A stretch of 64,000 nt of DNA, from NCBI GenBank assembly GCA_037043015.1, contig CM073321.1, forward strand, positions 29,129,010 to 29,193,009, in the 5' to 3' direction. A program made the position numbers and the translations under genes. Of the stretch, positions 33,206 through 45,408 are shown one piece after another (position 1 is the first letter of the stretch; each line of letters opens with the position of its first letter). The notes below the pieces were generated by a model that made no database searches, was not told the DNA's origin, and saw nothing but the letters and a program-made list of their open reading frames with translations. The DNA is from Bryum argenteum. Taxonomy: Eukaryota; Streptophyta; Bryopsida; Bryales; Bryaceae.

Positions 33206-34246
33206 GCATGCCACGTCAGCATATTGCGGAGGTTTTATGCTCCTATCATGATAGTTTTAGACATCAGTTAAGACGACTTAAATGTCTTGCAAGACATCTT
33301 AGATGTTGTACAAGATGTCTTGCAAGACGTATGCAATGTCTTACAAAATATCTTAGAATACAATTTTTATGTCTTATAAGATGTTTCCAGTGCGTAGAAT
33401 GATGTTTACGTTGATGTCCTTATTAAATTTGTGATGTTTGCTCGGATGTTTGTAGCGACATCCCCTAGGACATCGATGTGAACGTTTTGTGTTAAACATG
33501 ATGTTTGCAACAATGTCACTATTGATGTTTTTTGGGCATATGAAAGGACATCTAGGATGACATTTTTAGATGTTTATATAGTCATCAGATCTGTAATCCA
33601 CAGACGTCTCACATAACATCAAATGTAAGCATTGTCACATCAAAAAGTATGAGTCAAACATATATCGCTTAGGTCATTAAAACCTTAGATAACACAAACT
33701 AGAGTATTTACTAATACGCCTGTCAACAACTACGATATACTACGCACCCACAATCTGAACTCCGTAAGTTCCTCCACTACCATGGCTTGTTGTCGATACC
33801 CGTATGGTCATGTGCATGTCCCGCCGCTACACATATTGAATAAACCAATATCAACTGCAATTAAAGAAGGGTTTGTAAAGGTAAAAAAATTCTGATTTAA
33901 TTCCATTTAATTGCACTACCTAGGTTGAGATGGTTTACTTCCTAACCTCAAGATATTGATACAGTTAGACATTCTTGCAAACATCTGCTTAGACATTTTT
34001 TCAGACATCCTTCTAGACATCATTAAAAACAACGTTATAGACATCTATGCATACATTGGTTCCACTCACCCACAAGCACGCATGTCGCTTCGCGGCCTTA
34101 GATTGTGTTCGCTGCCCCAACCCCTTATGTCCCACCTTCCAAAACAGAATTCCATCAACACATTTAGACATCTTCATAGACATGCTCTAAGACATCTTGC
34201 AGACATCATCATAGACATCTTGCAGACATCATCATAGACATCTTCT

Positions 34247-34740
34247 ACAACAAATCAAATACTACAAGTACTAGGGTTTCCTTCACAACAAATCAAATAC
34301 TACAAGTGCTAGGGTTTCTTGTACAAGATGCTTTTGAAATCCAGTACCTCTTAAGTAGCAAATCTTAGCCACATGAAGAAGGAAACCTACTCTTGAGAGC
34401 TATTGGATTTCTACAAATACTATTCTCTTATTGCAGTTAACAATCATTCTGAAACTGAATGGAAACAATTTCGAAATCCTTTATACTTTAAACACAAACT
34501 CTTTGGAAAAACTAAGGCAAAAATGAGCTTTGTAATTCCATTTGAAGATCTCATGACCTAACTATGGCGGCGGCAACAAACCCTAGCCACATGAAGAAGC
34601 AAACCTTAGCCTCTACACTCCAAACACTAACTCTTTGAAAAAATGAAGGCAAAAATGAGCTTCGTGCGGCCTCTAATTCTACTTAAAGGTCTCATGACCT
34701 AACTATGGCGGCGGCAGCAAACCCTAGCCGCCTCTGTTCA
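34247..34740. repeat. Internal direct repeats of the CACTA element
   Basis: A 40-bp unit with CAACAAATCAAATACTACAA and a TAGGGTTTC end occurs twice in tandem (34,250-34,325), with single eroded copies near 34,948 and 35,018. A longer block containing ACTATGGCGGCGGCA and CAAACCCTAGCC occurs at about 34,560 and 34,698. These may be remains of captured or duplicated DNA. Confidence 0.65.
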
Positions 34741-36802
34741 TCCATTGAAGTCAATGAAAATCATCCTTGTAGATGGTTCTGGATGCTGTCGTGGATGTCA
34801 TCTTCGACATCTTCATAGACGTCATGTTAGACATTTTCATGAATGTCATCTTAGACATCCCTGCAGACATTATCATAAACATCTGATGACATCTTCAGGG
34901 TTTCAATTACAACATATTAACTATAAAGGGTTTTTTGTTTTCCCTCACAACAAATCAAATACCAGATGCTTTAAACTTCTTTCCACAACAAAGCACATAT
35001 TGTAAGTCTTAGAGTCTCTTCCACAACAAATCAAATAATCTTTATTGATAGAAAAAGCGTGGAATTACAATCATGAGACTATTTATAGTCTTCCATGGTG
35101 ATAGGCTCTCTTTTAAACTCTCAACTACCTTTTATTTCTACCCTAACTAACTTTCCAACTAACTTTCTTATTACTTATTCTATTCTTTAATTTTCTCCTA
35201 AACTGTATTAAATAGCTACTTTCATAAATTCATATTTCTTATAATTTTGCTTTAATTTGTATAATATTGGTTGTTAATGATAGAGTAATTTATAGTCTTG
35301 CCATTAGACTATAATAATCTAATCTATAAGTAATCAATAATATTTAATTCCTTCTTGAAGTAAGCCAAAAAACATTGTTTATTGTTTTTATTTTCTTTTT
35401 ATATTTTCTTTAAGTATTTGAGGATTACCCCAATCAAAGACCCGCGCCAATGAAGGACAAGCAGTAAGAGAAAAAGTTGATATTATTCTAAAAAGACCCT
35501 TAAGTACTGTCACTTTTTAGTAAATGACGTTTAGGAGGATGTCGTGCAAAAACATCTTCACGTACATCCGAGTAGATGTCTACGCGACATTCGAGCCTCG
35601 ATCAGTAGTTATGGTAAGTTGGACATCGTGTTAGACATCCGACTAGATGTTGAATCACTTGTCAACCGTCCGACGTGGAGTTTTTGTTGCCATGTAGATG
35701 AAGCGTACAAATAACTTTTTAAATCTATGTCCACGTGTTTTTTGAGGATTAAATATCCACGAAATTACTTTTACTTTTTTTTTTGGCACCATTGTTATCT
35801 TATAGATATTATATTTTATATATAATATTTTTTAAATATTTAAATATTTTTAAATCATAAAAAATTACAGAATTATAATATTCTAATTTTTTTGAATATA
35901 ATAAAAATTTACAAAATATATTTTTTATTGAAATATAATTATATATTATAATATTTTTTTTAAAAAATAGACCAATGAAAAAATAGTGAGAATAGCCTGA
36001 AATTAGTATTTTCAGTATTGCCACGGCACATAATGATTTAGCATTAAAAAAAAAGAAAAAAAAAAAAACTAAAGTGTGATGTTTTTTTTCTACATTTGAA
36101 AACCGCTGCCCATTCACCTACTCTTTTAACATTAGAAATGCTTTTTACCCTGTCCACCAGTAAATTTTGGTCGTTTTTACCTTGCTAGTTCAAAATCCCT
36201 TGCCAACGTGGCAGTTTGATGTCTATCGAGATGTCTTCAAAGACATCCATGTCTTCACCAACATCTTTTTGTTTGGTGATGTCTTCATGCCCCTCCAATC
36301 CAAAATGTGCCCGTTAGACGTACAGACATCCTCCCGTCTTCGAAGACATCTTTTAAGACGGTAAGACATCACAAAATACATTAGACATTACACAAGACAT
36401 CACAAAAAACAGGGTTTTCTTATAGTGTCTTGCCCGGGTCGCCTTTTGCACTGCCCATGCCTACCCGGGCCGCCTTACACGCAGCCCCGCCGTATATTGC
36501 CTGGGGTAGCAATTTCTTGCCCTTTTCATGTCTGCCCGTCTCTATACTACACTAAATTCCATACTATTTTTCACTAATTTCTAACTATTTTTTCTAGTTT
36601 ATTTTTTTGAAAAGAAGATTAGTTCAGTAAATGCCTATTCTTACACTATATGTATTGTATCGTAAAAATTTAGAACACTGAATTCGTTAATTTTGCACCC
36701 AAGAAGTGCAATGTACATTTGCAATCCGTTTTGACTAAAATCCTTAATTTTTTCAAATTGATATACCAAACCACTATCAATGTAGATATCCTATCTTTGT
36801 CA

Positions 36803-37176
36803 TGACAACGTACACTTAATCTGATATTTAACTAATTATGGACAAATTCATAGTCCAGAAATAATGTCGGTTGTCCGCCGATATAACCTTGAGACTCCAT
36901 CCGTAATCTTTGAAAGGTCATAACTCAGTTAATTTTTGTCCAAATTAAACATATGAGGTGTTTTTTGATATCTACAGAAAATGTAGATGTCAAAAAACAC
37001 CTCATATGTTTGATTTGGACAAAATTTGAGTGAGTTGTGACCTTTTGAAAGTCGCAGATATGGGGATGTGTCGGCTGGCCGCCGATAAAACCAAGGTTCT
37101 TCATTAGTTGCAAAAAGTCCATAAGTTCGAAATAAGTCCATAATTAGTTAAATATCAGTTCTTAATAAATGTCATC
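36803..37176. repeat. Long fold-back (hairpin) repeat, about 370 bp
   Basis: The left half (36,803 to about 36,980) and the right half (about 36,985-37,176) are imperfect inverted copies around a tiny loop in TCTACAGAAAATGTAGA. The inner 50 bases, including AACACCTCATATGTTT, match best, and the outer CTGATATTTAACTAATTATG pairs again near 37,140-37,158. It could be a MITE-like fold-back element and a source of small RNA. Confidence 0.8.
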
Positions 37177-37402
37177 GCAGCAAGCAAAACTTTTATACAG
37201 GAATTCTTAAAACACTCATGAAATTTAATCAACATTTGTGGTAAGAATCGTTCATATGAGAACATGCAATTATTGCGATTTAAAACCCAAATACAATCAT
37301 GACGAAAGAAAGCTTTCATTACTTTACTCCAAAAAAAAATTACATGCTCTCTGGTCACAAATCAAATATATATTTGACACCATCCAAATATATTAAAACC
37401 TA

Positions 37403-40400
37403 TCAATGCAACTCTAGAGGAGTCTCGACACTTTCAGATTGTGGTTGCTCCTCTCTGATGACAGGTGTAACTCCTCGCCCTTCACGTGGCCGCATCTCCC
37501 ATGCAATCGAGGGGTCCGCATAATCCATTGCCCCTTCCGCCACCATAGCATCTATCACTCCAGATGGCATGTCGCAACCCTTGCTAGCTCACCTTAGCTT
37601 ACACCAACTCCTTCCCAACTCTAGCAAGTGTCACGAGCGCTAACTCTGCACATCCCCCACATGCACAAAGTTAGCTCCCCATACCAACCACCAAGCTCAC
37701 CGCTTGGTTATCAATCCCTCCTACTCATGCAACCGGGACTCAACCCCTTCGTAGGTAGCCAATGGTTAGGTGCGGACTTCCACTTATGTCCAAGGTCCAA
37801 CTTGGTGGCACTCCCATACCACGCGGCCTAACCGCACTTGGTGGTGTCTCCTCACCACCGCCCATGACCACCATGGTGACCCCAAGGCCACCAAGTAATC
37901 ACAACGCCGGCGGTGAGACACCACCCCACATCGGTAGCACTCATGGTCCTCATTTTGCCTATATGAGTCCCCGTGGTGAAGCCCCAACACTAGCTCCCCA
38001 CCGGGACTCACCTTGTCCTATGAGCCACCGTGGTGAAGCCCCAACACTAGCTCCACCCACCGTGCCTCATTTTGCACTTTGAGTCCCCATGGTGGAGCCC
38101 CAACACTAGCTCCACCCATTGGGACTCACCTTGGCTTGGGAGTCCCCATGGTGAGGCCCCAACACTAGCCACACCACTCGGGACTCCCACCTTGGTCACC
38201 ACCAAGGCACCATGGGAGTGGGGAGGAGACCAGCCCTCCCCATAGTATACTCTGTGGGATTCGGCAGCCCCTGGTCCTAGGTGAAGGGCTGGACCCTCAC
38301 ACCTCTAAAGTTTGGAAGACCACCCAATCTCCCAATGCCTTAGCCGCTGGAAGGCCCCGGAGACTTCCCGAACCTTCCAGGGCTCGTATCTACCTCGTCC
38401 CGCATCCAAACGCGACGAGCGACCACTCTATCGACATCTACTCGTCAAGTAGATGCCGATAGACACCTTACTTGCCTCATTCCGACAAGTATTGAGGGAG
38501 TTATGCCCCTCTGAAGATTCGGGAGTCCCGGGCCAGCTTCCCAGTCCAGCACTGTCCCTGGACAGCACTCACTTTAGTCCCACAATCTTCCAACTCCCAT
38601 AACTTTTAGCTCACACCTCCAAATGAGGTGCTCCTTAGCATCCCGGAATCGTGGCAACATGAGCTTCCATAATCTCATGTCCATTCCGTCGTGGCTCCTA
38701 GTCTCCGTGGGTGAGAGGCGTCTCCAACGCCCGGGGTCCTCTCCCACACTAGGCCCACTTAGGTTCCCTTCACCTTGGCACCCCAAGGCCCGGGCGTCAC
38801 TCCGGTGTCCCCCTTGGGCCCTTGGTGGTGCGGGCGCTCCTCAAGGTGAGGTGCGCGACATGGCAGTCGTTCCAACCCTGAATTTTCCTCCAAAATAGAC
38901 GATGCCTCCACAAAAGTATGGTTGCCTTCTTCACCAATGCGGCGAAACCTCACCCCTTTTGGATTGAAGTAGAAACCCTCATTCCCTGGGATCATTGCGT
39001 GCTCGGTGTTTGCCCATTCAAAAGGTGCCTGCGAAGACGTTGTCTCTACTGGTAGCGGTAAATCCCTTGTAACCGGTTCTTGATGTGCTCTATGAATTGG
39101 ACTATTACCAACAGCTTCTCCAATAATGCCCTCCCGCTCTACCAACTGACTTCTAGGTACCGCATCAAGTGGTCTCGGAGTTTCTTCTGCCCCTCCATCA
39201 TTAGTACTCGCTGTCCTCATCCTTGATGCGTTTGTTGTTCTTGGTTGGGTATCATCATCTACTATTGCCGATTGTGCAATCGTCTTCCGTCTTCTCTCCA
39301 ATGGCTCCAAAGATTCTGACTCTGTGTCAGAATCATCGGAAACATGATCATCACTATCATCTTCATCGGTTGTAATGAACCTTTCTTCTTCAGAATCTCT
39401 TTCATCTCCCTCTTCAATTTCATCTTCAGTATCCTCTGCATGTACTGTTGAAGGTCCTGCTACGTCTGCCAAATTTTGTGGTGGTGATTGTCTCATGAAG
39501 CCCTTGAATTCTTGTAGTAGAGTATTGTACAAAAATGTTGTTCGGGCTTCAGATTGATCGAAGACAAAAATTTGTTGCCCTTCAAATCCACCTGTCAGTA
39601 TCTCGGGGATGGATGTCGTAATCCCAAATGCCACCAGCGTCCATTTAGGATGCAAATATGATTGAACAAGTACGCAATTCCATAAAATCTCTCTCTAGCT
39701 TGTCAACGCTTGAAGGCACCCTTCCAGCTGTCCAAGAGTCCAGAAAAAGGGTTGGGAGTACATCTTTTTTCTTTGGCAAATTCTTGATAGCTCCTGTATC
39801 AACTAGGTATTCCATCAACACTACAAAAATTCCAAGCGCTTGTACTTTGCGTCTAACCCTGCTGCCCTCCCTAAAATTCTTTTTGTAATCTTTAACGGTG
39901 TCTGATTGGAACGCCCAGATCCCTCTCACGCACGTCATTCCTTCTATGTCACCCAGAACATCCTGCATCTCGTCGCCATAGGTTTCTCCTGGTGGAAATA
40001 AAAAGACTATAGTCCACCTTAAAATCTTACTCATCCACTTTCGTACCTTACCAAGTAAGCTTTTGTATTCTCCCCTTGTCCAAGCTTTGTCCCGGCCATC
40101 CATACTCCCCCTTCGACAATTGAATACCCACAAACAAGGCGTTTGCATTTCATGGTATTTATCAGTAAAGAATCTGGAACTGCCTCTGATTGGAATCGTT
40201 CCCACACTATTGTCTTCATCTCCTTGCTTGACATCAACTCTCCAATCCCATCGGAAATTTCCTCTTGATCTCCCTCTTATTCCCAAACCTTCGTCACCTC
40301 TACCACCAGCATTCACGTCTTCGAAATGTTGTTTCACATGGGCGTTGATTTTCTCTCCAAATTTAACCAAACTCTCCACGGTTTTCACGGATGGCATTGA

Positions 40401-42648
40401 GCAAGTATTCTTCATGTCTTTGTCTATTTCCTCTGCAAGCGCTTGAAACTGTCTTGCCTTCTCTCCACCGTACCGCTCAACATCTATATTATAGAAATCT
40501 TCCATGGATGTTGGGCGCTCCATCCCTTTAAATGCTATCAACCACCGCAATGCATTTTGAACTGCCCGTCGACGTTGTAGTCGATCCACTATCCATTCGA
40601 GAGTTTGTTTTTCCATAAAACCCTTATGAGCCCTATTAAAATAGTACTTCTGGGAATTCCTCTTTCCATTTACAATAGGTTTAGCTACCGTCTCCTTAGC
40701 CAATTGTAGGTACTCCTCAAGTGGTACCCTTGTTAAAGGCCTCAACCATGTTTTCTCCATCTTTGGTCTTTTTGGTCTTAGATCCTTCGTACTATCCAAC
40801 CCCTTCTCCTTAGCATTTTTCTTTCACTTTTTCTCATCTGCTTTACTATACCATAAACAACCATTTTCGTAGTCTTTGCACACCTCCAAAACAGCTTTGT
40901 AGCATTCTTCATTCTCGTTCCACGCATGCCTAGTCCAATCCAACATCCGTTTTGCCACTAGTCCCAAAGGCTCCCGTGAAGTCATTTGCACGCTAAGATG
41001 CATCGCACTCGCTGCCATAGCTATTGCTTTGGCCCGGTTGGCGTCGTAAGCTCTGACCTCCGCATTGGGTTTCCTACAAGACTCCCTAAGCTTCACCAAT
41101 TGGTCTTGTAGTGACATGTAAAATTTTCTCTCAAACTGCTTTGCATTGATCCGCACAGAGGCCTCAATGTAAAACTGAGGGTTGTTGTATACAACAAATT
41201 TTGCTGCCCGTTCTGTAAATATACTTGCATATTCTTCTTGAGAGAGTCTTTGGGCCGCCAATTGTTGTTTTGCAAACTTGCATGCTTCTATAATGTGTTG
41301 CCGATCCACCGGTTCCCATATTATTGCATTTCGTAACCATCTCGTTTTTAAAATGCCCATTGTATTGTCTTGTTGCCTTTGATACTTCTCAAATACGGTT
41401 TTGAAATGGTCCACTGTATCCTCTTCCTGAATGGAACCTCTTTTTCTACTATATTGCCATCACCATCCACTCTCTTTTCAAGAAATGCAACTGGCCGCAG
41501 TGTAATGGGGACACGAGGTCCTCATCATCTCCCCGTAGCCGTTCATATATCTCAGCCATACGCTTCTTTGACAATGCCCGATGGTTGGTTTCTGCACTAA
41601 CTACACGCCGTACATTCTCCGTGCGAATCTTAAACACCGCCTCCATCCCCAACACATATCCAGCTTTAAATTCCTCCTCTGTTGGGAATGCAACTGTAGG
41701 GCCTTTAGTACTTTTCTCCACTTCTCTTGGTTCTTCCTCATCGGAAGAAGGGTTGTCCAAATCTTCTGATCCTCCGCCCTCTTGCTCTGCTCTCGGAGTT
41801 TCTGTTATTACTGTGTTTTGTTGTACAACACGTGCTTGCCTTCTAGCAGCAGGTGTTTGAGTTTGTGGAGCTCTTGATGTGGATGATCGTCTTCCACGTC
41901 CTCTAGTTGATTCGCTGCCAGTCTGAGTTGGTGCTACTGATGTAGCTAGTATAGACTCCTTGAAATATTAATACTCGTAGGAGTAGTAATATTATGAGCG
42001 CTTCGAACTTCTGCTGTAGTTGGAGCTCCACCATGTGTACCTGTTTCAGAACTTTCATGTCGTCCTCGTGATATTCCTCCTCCACTTGAATTGTTTCCCC
42101 TCGATACCGCAACATTTGGCACACGTGATTTGGATGCTGGACTTTGAGTAGAAGCACGTGCTGCACTTCTTGCCCTCCTCACGCTAGAAGACGGACCCAC
42201 TTCTGTAGCCTTCTGTGTTGGTCCGTCTTTGCTGAATATACTGATTTCTCATTTCCAATATCTCATCAGGATTGCACTGCCTAGCTTTCACAATGGCAGC
42301 AGTACGTTATATTCTCACGTCTTCAGTCAAACCTTTCCAAAATGATGCTAATGAGCGCAATGTTCGGAACGGTTTTTCAGCTTCAAACAACAAATTAGGA
42401 ATTTCTGCCAGCATATTCCCCTTCTCAATCTTGTATAGGGTCACTACATGTGCACGAGTTTGGACTTTCACTTGAACCAACCCCTCTGGAATCGCTACAA
42501 TTTTCTCAATTTGCCCGACGTCCTTGCCGATTGCACAAATCTCCTGACCACGTACCAACGGGTAGTCTGAAATCCATAATCGAGCTTGGTCCTTGTTTGG
42601 AGCCAATATCATCCACCCGTGCTCACTCCATTGACTTTGAGGTGCCAT
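37403..42648 (-). CDS. Long gene of unknown function, interrupted by a solo LTR and frame-disrupted
   Basis: On the minus strand the gene starts with an ATG at 42,648 (MAPQSQWSEHGWMILAP). Open segments follow at about 42,648-42,307, 42,200-41,946 (Ser/Arg-rich), 41,760-41,449, 41,414-40,824, 40,799-39,645 and 39,655 down to the LTR edge at 38,860. Beyond the LTR the frame resumes at 37,564 and ends at TGA 37,403-37,405. Recognisable features are a conserved-looking N-terminus with YPLVRGQEICAIGKDVG, a Trp- and Arg-rich central part (WRWDWRVD-like), and an acidic Ser/Asp/Glu tract (about 39,420-39,290). I do not recognise a known domain. A few frame breaks besides the insertion suggest a pseudogene or a decaying element gene. 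It is divergent from the DUF7869-type gene at 45,409. Confidence 0.5.
37570..38860. mobile_element. Solo LTR with perfect TGGCA target duplication
   Basis: The stretch starts TGTCGC at 37,570, ends GCGACA at 38,860, and is flanked on both sides by TGGCA (37,565-37,569 and 38,861-38,865). It has no internal coding region. On the minus strand it shares scattered blocks with the LTR at 25,449-26,971 (a GAGTGACGCC block and a TGGTCTTCCAAA block), so it is a diverged member of that family. It splits the minus-strand gene of unknown function. The perfect duplication indicates a relatively young insertion. Confidence 0.85.
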
Positions 42649-43391
42649 GTTTACTGTGCAGATATATCTAATAAACAAACAATAATCAGTATATATATAA
42701 AAAATAAAGTTCTTAAGTACTAAATTATCATGTGATAATTTACATTTATCAATGTAATACATTTATAAATATTTATTATTTTAAAAGTGGATAAAATCAA
42801 AAAAAATAAAAGTTTCTATTTTTACAGTGGTTTTTGTAAAAGTAATTTTATTTGTTTATTTTCTAAAAGTTTGTAAGATAGAATTTAACAATGTTGTAAG
42901 AAATAATGATTTCACAAACACATATAACTTTTGAGTTGACTAAATTTTCCTGTAGATTTTGGAAAATCAAATATCAAAACTAAAAAAAATCCAAAAAAGA
43001 TCTATACCCACAAAAATCTACAAATTACAAAAAACCTCAAGGCTACAAACCATCACAAGTAAATTCAAAGAATGATTTTGCAATGAAACTCATGAGTTAC
43101 ATAAAGCTTTAATTTAATAGAAAAATAAAACTAGAAAGAAATTTCAAAGCTCAAAATACAACAATTAATACCAAAACCACAAAAACCCACAATCAAACAA
43201 AAAACCTAGAACTTGAAAATATTCTTGAAATGAAATTCTAAAATTGCTAAAAAAGAAAAACTACAAAAATAGCAAAAAGTCCAAAAACTACAAACGACAC
43301 AAAATCCTATAACCACATAAAAGCATTGCAATAAAATCCTAAAACTCCAAAATAAACTACAAAAATCTATAAAACCACAACAATATGGAAG

Positions 43392-43425
<34 letters not shown>

Positions 43426-45408
43426 ATGGAAATTCTTAAAGCTACAAAATAAGTTTGCCATGAAACCCTAGTATCTCATGAAAAATTTATATAAACACAA
43501 AAAACAATGAAACAACCAAAAAAATAAAATAAAATACAAAACCCTAAAACTACAAAAACATTAATTTGCAATGAAACCCTAACATTGTAAAAGAAAACTT
43601 ACATGAACTTGAAAAATCATGTAAAATTTAGATTCATAACAATGAAACCCTAATTTGTTTGGCATAAAAGGTTGAAATGGTGGTTAGTTTTTGTTGTTTC
43701 AAAAAAATCTCACCTTCAAGGTATTTGCAAATTTTCAACTGATGAAAATAAAATGTGGGGCGGGGTACTTATACCCTCCCCATGCCGCCTCGCCGCTGCC
43801 GCAAAGGAGGCAACCCTGCGGCGAGGCGGCGAGGTGGCCAGCTTGCCCCGGCGGGCGGCGGCTAGGCAGCCAGCGTGCCCCGGCGCGGCAAGGCAGCCAG
43901 CCTGCTGCCGGCCAGCTGCTGCCGGCTAGCCTGCCGGAGTGCCGGTCAGCCTACCTGCTGCCGTCCAGCCACCCCTCCACGCGTGCGGAGGTCTGCGCTG
44001 TCGCAGGGCGGCCAAGGGGGCTGTCCGGCGGCAGGTTTTTTTTTTTTTTTTTTTAATTTTTTTTTTAATTTTTTTATTATTTTTTTTATATTTTAATATT
44101 TTTTTCTAGTTTTTGTTCTTTTCTTTTCCTTTTCTATTTTCTTTTACTTTCTATGGTTTGCTCTAATAATTGCATTGGGAAGTTGCATCTTCATGTTATT
44201 TAGTATGGATAAATAACATGCATGTAGTATTCATAAAATATTTCAAGCAACCGTTTATTTCAAATTTTAGTTTACTTTTTTGTTGTGAGATTCCCAAGTC
44301 TGTATGGCTCTAATTTACTCAAATTTGATGATATTGACTTGAAATTTTTTGGGAGCGCCGGTGGCACAATATTAATAGCACCTTCGACGATTTTTGATTT
44401 TTTAGAAATAAATTAGAATTTCCATAAATATGACATTTTATAGTGAATTAAAATCATGTAGACAACCTCATATTATAATCTACTCTCATTTGTATTATCA
44501 AACCAAAATATACATTTTTACATTACTAAAAATTAAAAGGGGATTCTCTACGTTTTTTGTCAAACGCTACGCAAGTAAAGGAATGTCCTAGGTCTTGCTT
44601 TAGTAATGTTCTTACAAAAATAAGTAAAGTTATTGTATTGATGAAAAACTTTGTTTACTATTTCAAGTATTTAAAATTGGAAAAATTGCTAGAGCAAGTA
44701 CCAAGATGTTGTTTTGCTTGGACAACATTTCCAAAAAACCTTGCAAATCCCTAGTAGTGTTCTAGTAGTTTTCTTTATAAATTTCCATACGTGATTACAA
44801 GCTTTGAGGTACAAGGGGCATGCACATATTATACTAATAATAATTTATGCTTAGAATCAAAGATCTTGACAAATATGTAATTTTATCTCTTACGACATAA
44901 TGATATTTCCATATGCGAGACATATAGAGTGTATGTCATACACTATACAAAATTTACTAGTTTTATTTTTAAAGATTGTGGCATGTGTAACACCCTTATC
45001 GGGTATTTGGAATTTAATTGGCTTCGAGTTGTAAAACATACCTCACGTTTTAAGTCTCTCAAAATAGAGCTACCTTCATATATTGCATGCTATACGTTCA
45101 TATGGTCTTTTTCAACTTTGTAACTTGTAGCAAAAAACCTACACCTGATTTGGTGTCCAACCTAATCCAAATCTCCCAATATTGAATGCTATCAAAAAGT
45201 TTCGGGTCTCTTAATGAATTTGAGCTTGTCATCCAAAGTGTCCAACTAGGATCTCATAGGTATTACATCAATTTGTGGTTCAAAATCAAGTGAACTTGAT
45301 GATTTGGGCATTATTAGTAGAATTTGAAAAACAATGCTTACCTTGAGATTTCTAATCTTCACATTATGAATGACATAGTGTTTGTGGGTTTCTTGTAGGT
45401 AGATAAAA
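42649..45408. other. Intergenic region between two divergent genes
   Basis: A/T-rich, with many AAACCCTA- and CTACAAAAA-type phrases (43,000-43,640), a run of more than 30 A at about 43,390-43,424, and a GC-rich block described separately. No gene was recognised. It may hold promoters for the genes starting at 42,648 and 45,409. Confidence 0.5.
43775..44052. other. Isolated GC-rich, CpG-rich block ending in a T-run
   Basis: Roughly 260 bp of very GC-rich DNA (repeats of GCCAGCCTGC, CTGCCGGC and similar) stands alone in AT-rich surroundings and ends directly in a long T-run at about 44,036-44,053. Its three open frames are by-products of the composition. Confidence 0.7.

Larger units (their letters stand above)
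32772..36427. mobile_element. Non-autonomous CACTA (En/Spm-type) DNA transposon, apparently complete
   Basis: The left end is CACTATAAGAAA at 32,772. The right end is its inverted copy, TTTCTTATAGTG, ending at 36,427. Both are flanked by the 3-bp target duplication TCT (32,769-32,771 and 36,428-36,430), as expected for CACTA elements. Sub-terminal and internal DNA is packed with GATGTCT/AGACATC-type motifs in both orientations (clusters near 32,790-32,935, 33,250-33,620, 33,960-34,245, 34,790-34,890, 35,520-35,660 and 36,215-36,410). These resemble the TNPA-type binding motifs of known CACTA elements. No transposase was recognised in the 3.66 kb, so it depends on a partner elsewhere. The perfect target duplication suggests a fairly recent insertion. 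Confidence 0.92.

Noticed and set aside
33956-34237. A possible CACTA transposase frame
   Set aside because: The translation consists of repeated Asp-Ile units from the GACATC motifs and has no transposase motif.
43000-43640. Interstitial telomere repeat (AAACCCTA phrases)
   Set aside because: The phrases are scattered among other A-rich text and do not form a tandem TTTAGGG array.
43691-44096. Alanine/proline-rich open frames in the GC-rich block
   Set aside because: All three frames are open because of the base composition and they run into a T-homopolymer.
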